Shown one piece after another: positions 10,251 to 17,995 of a DNA stretch of 64,000 nucleotides. How positions within the stretch are numbered: position 1 is the first letter of the stretch; each line of letters begins with the position of its first letter. The translations under genes and the position numbers were made by a program. Below the pieces are notes generated by a model. The model saw only the letters and a program-made list of their open reading frames with translations. It was not told where the DNA came from and ran no database searches. The stretch is from Planctomycetaceae bacterium (lineage in GTDB: Bacteria > Planctomycetota > Planctomycetia > Pirellulales > Pirellulaceae), in contig JACKHM010000001.1 of the NCBI GenBank assembly GCA_020638995.1, positions 2,976,001-3,040,000 of the forward strand, in the 5' to 3' direction.

Positions 10251-10510
10251 GAGTTGGGGAACATTCAGACTTCGCGTAAATTCATGCGTTCTGAACAAAG
10301 ATAAGAAATTAGCGAGCGGAAATGCACCGGACGCTTAGCCATCAGCACGGTCAAACGGCCCCGCAGCAGCTGCAAAGCGTCGCGCTCCGTTATCGATCTG
10401 CGCACCTGCCAATCTCGGCGAGAACGAATTCGCGGACCTGTTTGCACACCTGGGAGCCGATTGGCAGAACATCCGGTGTGGCGACCGGCGACTCAAAAGG
10501 TGGGCGCGAC

Positions 10511-11479
10511 ATGCGGCTGCAACGGCTGGAAGCGGTGTTATTTCTTTCGAGAGAGCCGCTTTCGAGTCGCAAGTTAAGCCAATTCGCCAGCCTGGCCGAT
10601 GCGACAGAAGCTCGTACACTCGTCCGCCGTCTGAACGAACTGTACGACAACGAAGGCCGGGCCTTTCGCGTCGAGGATGTAGCGGGTGGCTATCAATTGC
10701 TCACGCGAACTCCGTTTGCGGCTTGGTTGCGCCGATTGGAGTACGTCCCCAGCGAAGTTCGCCTGTCGGGACCGGCGATGGAGACACTTGCGGTGATTGC
10801 TTATCGGCAACCGGCTGGGCGAGCGGAAATCGAGGCGATACGCGGTGTGAGTTGCGGCGAAATGGTGCGTCAGCTAATGGATCGCGATTTGGTCCGTATC
10901 CAGGGCCGGAGCGAAGAACTTGGGCGACCCTACCTCTATGCCACGACAAGGCGTTTCCTACAGTTGTTCGGTCTGAAAAGTATTGATAAGCTTCCGCATG
11001 TTGCTGAACTTCACGCTCTAAGCGAGAAAAAGAGTACAGTTTTGACCGGTGATGGCACCGATAATCAGAACGATGAGAAATCCGATAACGGATCCGACCC
11101 AGATCGCATGAATGAGGAGAACGACGTGACCGCCACTATTGTCGCCGATTGCCTGACTGAAGAGGTTTTGGACGATTTGAGACTACAGACGCCGGTGGAT
11201 GCTCCCCGCAATTCATTTGACGATGACGACGACGATGGGTGGGACGATGACGATGACGACGACGACTACGACGACGATGATGACGACGATGATGAACTTG
11301 AAGACGACGACGAAGAAGAACTCGACGAGGATTTGGACGAGGACGAAGAGTTCGACGACGATTGGGAAGAAGTAGACGACGATGACGACGACGAGGAAGA
11401 TGACGACGATGACGACATGGGGTGGGACGAGGATGACGACGAGGACGATGCCGACGACGAAGAAGACGAAGATTTCTAA
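10511..11479 (+). CDS. scpB: SMC-Scp complex subunit ScpB with polyacidic C-terminal tail
   Basis: ScpB is the winged-helix kleisin partner in the bacterial condensin complex that helps segregate chromosomes. The core is recognisable in LEAVLFLSREPLSSRKLSQ, VEDVAGGYQLLTR and AMETLAVIAYRQPAGRAEIE, followed by GRPYLYATT near the end of the conserved part. The product is about 322 residues from the ATG at 10511, which has AGGTGG about seven bases upstream; the frame is open to 10322, and an N-terminal extension is possible. The last roughly 85 residues (from about 11217) are almost entirely Asp and Glu, encoded by GAC/GAT/GAA runs, well beyond the usual ScpB length of about 200. Intrinsic terminator follows. 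Confidence 0.9.
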   Translation: MRLQRLEAVLFLSREPLSSRKLSQFASLADATEARTLVRRLNELYDNEGRAFRVEDVAGGYQLLTRTPFAAWLRRLEYVPSEVRLSGPAMETLAVIAYRQPAGRAEIEAIRGVSCGEMVRQLMDRDLVRIQGRSEELGRPYLYATTRRFLQLFGLKSIDKLPHVAELHALSEKKSTVLTGDGTDNQNDEKSDNGSDPDRMNEENDVTATIVADCLTEEVLDDLRLQTPVDAPRNSFDDDDDDGWDDDDDDDDYDDDDDDDDELEDDDEEELDEDLDEDEEFDDDWEEVDDDDDDEEDDDDDDMGWDEDDDEDDADDEEDEDF

Positions 11480-11513
11480 GCCACGTCGCGATCGCTAATT
11501 GAAACGACTCGCC

Positions 11514-11540
11514 AGCCGCCTGTTTTTGGGCGGCTTTTTG
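11514..11540 (+). terminator. Intrinsic terminator after scpB
   Basis: AGCCGCC (11514-11520) pairs with GGCGGCT (11529-11535) around an 8-base loop and runs directly into TTTTT. It lies about 35 bases after the scpB stop and fits a Rho-independent terminator. Confidence 0.85.
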
Positions 11541-11599
11541 TGTGTTATACGCAAAGTGCCGGAGACTTCCGAGCCAGGCGAATGATCTCTCCGGACGGC

Positions 11600-13180
11600 T
11601 TATCGCCAGAAGTTCGCCTGTACCATGGCTTCGTAGTCGAATTGGTCATCGTTCAGCGGAATTACCATCGCCGGGCGGATCGAGAAGCCTCGGTTCGTTA
11701 ACACGTTCACACCCAAAGTTAGATTCACGACATCGAAGCGATCGACCAGATTGCGGATGTCGAGCGATCCGACGGTGATCGAATCGGTACCTTGCAAAGG
11801 CGTTGCATAGTGCAATTCTGCTGTTGCTGCGATCGCAGGCGAGCCGTCACCATCAAGTTCCGTGAATTGATACCCAATGCCCAGGTCGGCAAAGAGAAGT
11901 GTTTGTTCTTGCAAGACGCCTACGGGTTGAACATTTGCGCCCGTCAAATCAGCCTGTATTCGATTCCCATTGGTGTCGATATCCAATTGCAGGAACGATT
12001 GCCAATACCAACCGGAATCGTATCCACGTAGCAAACCCAAGTAAGGTAACAGGTGCACGCTGGCGTGGTTCACGTGAACGATCTCGTCACCAACCGTGTT
12101 GAAAACTCGCGCATCGCTGCCTGTTGGAACCGTTATTCCGACTCCACCTGCCAGAACATACTCGTCTCGCTCCGCTAGAATTGTCTTCAAAATGATTGGG
12201 ATATCCCCAAATTCGGTGTTCTTCGCGATCACGCCGTTCGCAACTTGGTCGGCCGCGAGTGTCGAAGCGAACGGAAACAAGACTTCAACGGAACTGCTGC
12301 CCTCCAGAAAAGTCCTTTCAAAGCCGAACGCATAACGATTAACATCGCCGATTCCGCCAATAACGTCGTTAAAGAAATTGTAGTTGGCAATGAAGCGGTC
12401 GCGTGGGATGGGGCTGTTGTTTTCCGAGAGCTTGAAGCGTCGAACTGCGACGCCGCCCGCCGGGATCAGGACCGTATTTTGGATGGGCGTAAACGTGTGC
12501 TGAATGTCTAAGGCCCATCCATTGCCATCACCGATCGGTCCGGTAGCCGTTCCGCCGTCATAGACGAGCGTGCCTGGACCATTAACCGCCGGCGGCGAGA
12601 ATCCCGTCGTCGTCGGATCGGAAATCGCGTATGCGAATCCCGCCCCTTGGGCGACTCCCGGACCGATGCTCGACGCAATCTGTGCGCCAGTTGCGCCGCC
12701 ATTCAGAATCTGAATCACGACGGCAGGATTCGGATCGGCACCAGCGCCACCGTTCGCATTTGTTACGAACAGGTCGACGCCGTTAAGACCATCTCTGATC
12801 GATTGGGTAAATACGACCGGCGTTCCGAGCACGTTGGATTGCAGAATGCTGCCTCCAAAGTAATCGCCAAACATACTCGGCAGGCGATAGGTGCTGCTAC
12901 GGCGGCGGGCTGCTACGGCTTCACTCCGCGAACGTGACGGTGGCGCGGTGGGTGCGGTGCTGCCACCGGTTTCGTCTTGGACAAAGTACACGTCATTCTC
13001 GGCATCGGAATCAATTGCAAACTCGATCGGGTCATCCGCCTCGTCTGAGTCTCCGTCGACATAGACTTGATAGGGAGCGGCCTCCGTTCTGGACTCCTGA
13101 GCGTTCGAGGCGGTCTGGATACCGCAGATGAACATTGTCAGTAGCAGTATCTCGGCGAAATGAAACCTGCGATTTGCCAT
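11600..13180 (-). CDS. Putative outer-membrane beta-barrel protein
   Basis: The product of about 526 residues starts at an ATG whose next residues (ANRRFHFAEILLLTMF...ASNAQ) form a clear signal peptide; the frame opens further upstream at 13306 but those residues look non-coding. After an acidic linker and a Ser/Thr/Arg-rich stretch, the rest is rich in alternating hydrophobic/polar strands with Gly and aromatics (for example RYAFGFERTFLEG, YVLAGGVGITVPTG) and ends in MVQANFWR, with an aromatic close to the C-terminus as in outer-membrane barrels. It resembles planctomycete transporter-like barrel proteins, but I cannot name a substrate. It stands alone, convergent with scpB. Confidence 0.75.
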   Translation of the reverse strand: MANRRFHFAEILLLTMFICGIQTASNAQESRTEAAPYQVYVDGDSDEADDPIEFAIDSDAENDVYFVQDETGGSTAPTAPPSRSRSEAVAARRRSSTYRLPSMFGDYFGGSILQSNVLGTPVVFTQSIRDGLNGVDLFVTNANGGAGADPNPAVVIQILNGGATGAQIASSIGPGVAQGAGFAYAISDPTTTGFSPPAVNGPGTLVYDGGTATGPIGDGNGWALDIQHTFTPIQNTVLIPAGGVAVRRFKLSENNSPIPRDRFIANYNFFNDVIGGIGDVNRYAFGFERTFLEGSSSVEVLFPFASTLAADQVANGVIAKNTEFGDIPIILKTILAERDEYVLAGGVGITVPTGSDARVFNTVGDEIVHVNHASVHLLPYLGLLRGYDSGWYWQSFLQLDIDTNGNRIQADLTGANVQPVGVLQEQTLLFADLGIGYQFTELDGDGSPAIAATAELHYATPLQGTDSITVGSLDIRNLVDRFDVVNLTLGVNVLTNRGFSIRPAMVIPLNDDQFDYEAMVQANFWR

Positions 13181-13572
13181 GACTCTCACGCGTCTAAGGG
13201 AGAAGATAGGAGCGCTGCCGCCAGGGGAGCCTTGACTACCGGATCGTGAACGTAAATTCAGCCTGTATTGGTCGTATCGGTAGTCCGTCGAGTGCGGATC
13301 ATTCAATTTCTAACCAAAAGTCCGAATGTATCGACTGGGCCGACAACGACGATTGGCTGATCCCAACACATTTTTGTTGTAATCCCTTGTGGTGCAGCAT
13401 ATTCTGGCAACTGATGCTCGAATTTCGGCCGGTTGAAGTTCATCGTCGGCACTTTATGCAAGTTGACTCATCCCCCGCATATCCACACATTCGCGACTTG
13501 GCGAGTCTGGCTGTTTGCTTAACTCTCTGACTCCATGCTCTAGGACTTTTCGCACGAAGGCGTGACTAATCC
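13181..13572. other. Intergenic region, no gene seen
   Basis: This 392-base gap lies between the start of the minus-strand barrel gene and the plus-strand LEPR-motif protein, so it should hold two divergent promoters. I see no convincing ORF, repeat or RNA element. Confidence 0.5.
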
Positions 13573-16500
13573 ATGAAATCGCTCGACGTCGTCTTTCGCG
13601 CGTTAACAATGATGAAACCCATGCGTAGGCGTATTCGTCATCGCCGGAGACCTGCGCTACGCCGTCCTGATCTGCAAGTCTTGGAACCGCGCCTGTTGAT
13701 GACAATCGCCAATTTGGTCGCTCAAGAGTTTCGCACTGACACGTTCAGTTTCAACACGAACTTCGACTACGCGTACGACGAGCTCGGGTATCAGGATCGC
13801 ATCAGCCGAGGGAGCCTTTCGAGCACAAACTCGAGTGTCGTCTGGACAAGTCCCAAGGATGCGAAGGGCACACTCACTGGCACAGCAACGGGGACGGGCA
13901 GCGACCAAGTACAGATTAGCGGCTCGTTCGTTCCATGCTCCACTTACACGATTCTAAACCAAGGTACTTTTGAATATTCGGTAGATGCCGTCGTCGGCTC
14001 GTATACGATCGACAGCGCGACGACACTGGAAGCTTCATATCCAACTTATACGGATCACACTGGTGGCAACTGCCCCGCACCAAACCCGCCGATTTCTTAT
14101 ATCTTTGGTGGAGAGGTTCCCGGCTACTCGGGGCAATACGACCCGCAACTCTTCGAATTTGCGGTTCAATACGACCGGGACGGTGCCACTGTTAATGTGC
14201 CAAGTACGGCGATCTTGTTCGATAACACGGCGCCCAACCAAATTGCACTGACGTTGAATCCATTTCAGCCGCCGGTTCAGATTCCAAACGGATGGGTGCA
14301 AGTACCACAGACGAACGCTCCATCGACCGTTAACTACGTTGACATTGATAAGGGCGGAATCGATTTCACGGTGGACGTCTCGGGTATGCCGATCACGCCC
14401 ATCAACGGCGATGTGATGACACCCGTGGCCACTGTCCGACTGTATTGGGCCGGGGGAGCTACGACTGCAAAGATTTCCGAGATCCCCATCGACATGGGTG
14501 CCGGGAATTTGGATGTCTTCTGGAATAGCACAAAGATCCAGGGACAAATCACAGAGATTGGGACGCCACCTTCGAATGCAACGCATGTCATCGTCGAGCT
14601 TGATGTTCGTGATGAAGTGAACGTAGCAGATCAGCAAACGGTACTGCTGATCGATAATTTCGTCGCTAAAGATTCCGGTCCCTTTGCTACCGACGAAGAT
14701 TCTCAGCTCGACGAATCTAGTGGTACGATCTTGAACGCGGGCGACGCCGTCGATGGTGTGAAAGTGCTGGCCTACAATCCGGTGTCCCAATCGGGTGCCG
14801 CAGTCGTGGTAACCGATGACGGCGGAGGCTTTACCTACGACCCGCGGACCGTCGCCTCATTCCAAACGCTTGCGCCTGGTGCATCCGCAAGCGACGGCGT
14901 CGAATTTTTGGCGATCAAATACCAGACTCTCGTCGATACGGCGATCGGCTCGATTTCGATTACTGGTGTAAACGATCCACCGGTGGCAACGGCGGATGGC
15001 CCTTTGTCCACAGATGAAGATACACCGCTGCAACTTGTTGCCGCCGACCTGCTCGGAAACGACACCGAGATCGATAACGGCGACATGCTGACCATCTCCA
15101 GCACTTCGGCAACGAGCACTCACGGCGCCGCGGTGTCGATCGTCGGCGGGAATGTTGTGTACGATCCAACGTCCTCGCCCGAGTTGCAGGCGTTAGGCGT
15201 CACGATCCAATCGGGTATTCCAGTACCGGATACTCTGGTCGATTCCTTTACCTACACCATCGAAGATTTGTTTGGCGGAACTTCCACCGCAACGGTGACA
15301 GTCGAAGTGACCGGAGTTTCCGACCTTCCCACTATCACCGCGATCAACGATCAGTCGATTCGGGTCAACACCCAGACAAATCCACTGCCCTTCACGATCG
15401 GCGATGCTGCCACGCTGCCCGACAATCTGACGCTTACTGTCGACTCGACGCTTCCCAGTTTATTGCCGTTAGCGAATATAACGCTCACCGGTAGCGGTGA
15501 TCAGCGATTTGTCCAGCTTACGCCAGTTGCTGGTGAAACAGGTTCGACTGATGTGACGATTACCGTAACCGATCCAGACGGGAACAGTAGCGCGACAACC
15601 TTTGCGTTGGCCGTGCTCGCAAATGTGCTGCCCACGATTACTGCGATTGACGATCGCACGATTAACGCTGGCGAGTCGACGGGTGTTATCAACTTCACCG
15701 TCGGCGACGAGTTCACATTACCCGGCGATTTGATTGTTACAGTCGATTCCTCGAATCCCACAGTTGTCCCCGTCAGCAGTATCACGCTAGGGGGTACGGA
15801 GGCGGATCGCACCCTTAACGTCGCGTCTCCTGACAACGAAGTCGGTTCTTCCACAATTACAGTGACGGTAACGGATGGCGATGGCGGTGTTTCGAGTGAA
15901 TCTTTTCTCGTCACGGTTGTCGGACCGAACAATGCGCCTGTTTTGAACAACGAACTGTCCGTCATGTTGGAGCCCGTACGCGGCGATGATTCCGAAAAAC
16001 TGGGTCAAGTTATTTCTGAGTTGTTGACGGTCGCTGGCGATTTGATCACCGATATCGATCCTATGGCTGTGGAAGGAATTGCCGTTATCGCGACGTCAGG
16101 CGGCGGAACCTGGGAATTCTCGAATGACGACGGAACGACATTTTCCGCAATCAGCGGCGTTGCCGAGACGGCTGCCTTGCTGCTGCCTGACACGAGCTTG
16201 CTGCGATATCACCCTCCGACCGAAGTAGTCGGAGGATCGCCCGATGCGCCATCAATTACCTTCCGAGCCTGGGATCAAACAAGTAACGACACCGACACGA
16301 CACAGAACGGAGGAATCACCGCTTATAGCGTCGCAACGAAAACAATCACGACGCAGGTGGCGCTCACGCTTGGGGAACTGCGAGCGAACGAGAACGATGG
16401 CGCTATGTCAGACTTGGTGATCTCGGACGGAGCGCCTAACGGCAAGAGCGATCGACTTCAATTGAGCCTCGACGATTCGGGCACTCAATTGGTCATCACG

Positions 16501-17862
16501 GACAACTCCTACGTAATCGGCGACTTTACCGGTACGGCCGCGGCGGCGAACTCGGTGCAAATCCCAATGTCTCGCATCACGAGCAGTGTCGTTGAAATCA
16601 ATCTTGGTGACGGCAACAACACGCTGGACTTCGACTTCAGTAATGCACCAGCGGCGGGTGTGAATTTGTCGTTTGTCATTCATGGCGGACCCGGCAACGA
16701 CCAGCTGACGTTTGTAAACACTAATGTGCTGGGAACAGGCAGCATTTCGATGAATGACCAGATCGAAGACATCTTCGTATTGGGGTCGATCATGACCAAT
16801 GGCACGCCGGTAACGCTGGACGCGCGTCAGAGCATCGAGATCAACGCGGATATCATGACGAGCGGCGGCGAAGTGCAGATTTCATCGGGGCACGATATCT
16901 TGGGCACCAACTGTGCGACTGTCGACTCGGGCGATGCAATGGTGATCATCACCGGGACAACGGGAATCGCAAACCTAGGCGTTCGAACAACTGCGAGCGT
17001 TTCCCTGACAAGTACTGCGGGCGGGATCAGCGGTTGTAACGGTGTCGTCGCGGTCACCGCGAATTCGCTTACCATTAACGCTCTTGCATCCGTCGGTGCT
17101 GCTCTGATTCAAGGTGGCGCGGTATCGGTCATTGACCCGCTTGCAGTGAGTGTGAACGAATTGCACGGCAGTGTCGGCGGCCTCGGCATCTTCTTAACGA
17201 ACACTCACGACTTCACGGTTGACGATGCAGTTGCCACGGGTGCCGTGCCGGGGGGAAAGAAAGTGATCTCCATCGTGCCGGCGCAACCTATCACGCCGCA
17301 ACCCGAGGGCGAGCAATCGCCCTGGCAAAATCAGCGAAACCCCTTGGATGTAAATGACGACTCTTTTGTCTCACCTTTGGATGCACTGACCACGATCAAT
17401 TTCCTTCGGAACAGCGCCGCAGGCGGTTCGAGTGAAGGAAGCTCGTCGACACCAGCGAAGTTGTATTTGGACGTGAACGGCGACCGCCAGTTCTCTGCGA
17501 TTGATGCGCTTCAGATCATCAATCATCTGATCGCCGCGGATAAATTGGTCGCCGAAGGCGAAGCGGCACCCACAGATCCAGCTGGCTTCTCCCCGGCTTA
17601 TCTTGCTCAGTCATTTGATCTTCCCGCTGCGAAAATTGGCCCGTTGATGGTGGTGATGAAACGCGCGGCTCAATCTCCAACCCCGAAGAGCATCTTCGAA
17701 AGAGGCCAAGTTCCGATCACGAACCACGTCATGGCGGAACACGCGGCCGATCCCTTGAACTGGTTCCACGCCGACCTGGAGTCGTCGCTCGACGAACTAT
17801 CGCAAGACGTCGCGAAAGTAGCGCGTGCGGAATTATTTCGCTCTCCGCTTACGTTAAGGTAG
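13573..17862 (+). CDS. Giant secreted adhesin-like protein with LEPR motif and C-terminal dockerin repeats
   Basis: The 1429-residue protein starts with a very basic segment leading into LEPRLLMT, the planctomycete LEPR-XLL N-terminal motif seen in large secreted proteins. It continues with beta-sandwich repeats of cadherin/Ig type: FTYTIEDLFGGTSTATVTVEV, and two related units carrying DVTITVTDPDGNSS and TITVTVTDGDGGVS. A Gly/Asn-rich stretch with LGDGNNTLDFDF follows. The C-terminus carries two dockerin type I-like Ca-binding loops (DVNDDSFVSPLDALTTINFL and DVNGDRQFSAIDALQIINHL). It is probably a cell-surface or secreted adhesive protein; ligands are unknown. Starts at 13573 or 13621 are both possible. 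It converges on the kinase gene. Confidence 0.85.
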   Translation: MKSLDVVFRALTMMKPMRRRIRHRRRPALRRPDLQVLEPRLLMTIANLVAQEFRTDTFSFNTNFDYAYDELGYQDRISRGSLSSTNSSVVWTSPKDAKGTLTGTATGTGSDQVQISGSFVPCSTYTILNQGTFEYSVDAVVGSYTIDSATTLEASYPTYTDHTGGNCPAPNPPISYIFGGEVPGYSGQYDPQLFEFAVQYDRDGATVNVPSTAILFDNTAPNQIALTLNPFQPPVQIPNGWVQVPQTNAPSTVNYVDIDKGGIDFTVDVSGMPITPINGDVMTPVATVRLYWAGGATTAKISEIPIDMGAGNLDVFWNSTKIQGQITEIGTPPSNATHVIVELDVRDEVNVADQQTVLLIDNFVAKDSGPFATDEDSQLDESSGTILNAGDAVDGVKVLAYNPVSQSGAAVVVTDDGGGFTYDPRTVASFQTLAPGASASDGVEFLAIKYQTLVDTAIGSISITGVNDPPVATADGPLSTDEDTPLQLVAADLLGNDTEIDNGDMLTISSTSATSTHGAAVSIVGGNVVYDPTSSPELQALGVTIQSGIPVPDTLVDSFTYTIEDLFGGTSTATVTVEVTGVSDLPTITAINDQSIRVNTQTNPLPFTIGDAATLPDNLTLTVDSTLPSLLPLANITLTGSGDQRFVQLTPVAGETGSTDVTITVTDPDGNSSATTFALAVLANVLPTITAIDDRTINAGESTGVINFTVGDEFTLPGDLIVTVDSSNPTVVPVSSITLGGTEADRTLNVASPDNEVGSSTITVTVTDGDGGVSSESFLVTVVGPNNAPVLNNELSVMLEPVRGDDSEKLGQVISELLTVAGDLITDIDPMAVEGIAVIATSGGGTWEFSNDDGTTFSAISGVAETAALLLPDTSLLRYHPPTEVVGGSPDAPSITFRAWDQTSNDTDTTQNGGITAYSVATKTITTQVALTLGELRANENDGAMSDLVISDGAPNGKSDRLQLSLDDSGTQLVITDNSYVIGDFTGTAAAANSVQIPMSRITSSVVEINLGDGNNTLDFDFSNAPAAGVNLSFVIHGGPGNDQLTFVNTNVLGTGSISMNDQIEDIFVLGSIMTNGTPVTLDARQSIEINADIMTSGGEVQISSGHDILGTNCATVDSGDAMVIITGTTGIANLGVRTTASVSLTSTAGGISGCNGVVAVTANSLTINALASVGAALIQGGAVSVIDPLAVSVNELHGSVGGLGIFLTNTHDFTVDDAVATGAVPGGKKVISIVPAQPITPQPEGEQSPWQNQRNPLDVNDDSFVSPLDALTTINFLRNSAAGGSSEGSSSTPAKLYLDVNGDRQFSAIDALQIINHLIAADKLVAEGEAAPTDPAGFSPAYLAQSFDLPAAKIGPLMVVMKRAAQSPTPKSIFERGQVPITNHVMAEHAADPLNWFHADLESSLDELSQDVAKVARAELFRSPLTLR

Positions 17863-17995
17863 CTCGTCACCTTTCTCCGCGAACCCCAGCGGACTAGTGC
17901 GCGGCCAACTAGACGATTCCCGTGGCTGGATTCGCAAGAATTCGGTCGACTTCTGAAGTGTGGCAACTTCCGCCACGGTTCTGAAAACACTTCTG

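Noticed and set aside
10322..10510. Possible N-terminal extension of ScpB
   Set aside because: The extension has no domain, and the ATG at 10511 has a better Shine-Dalgarno directly before the conserved core; kept only as an alternative start.
17894..17912. CTAGT...ACTAG inverted pair between convergent genes
   Set aside because: Only five base pairs and no T-run; too weak to call a terminator.
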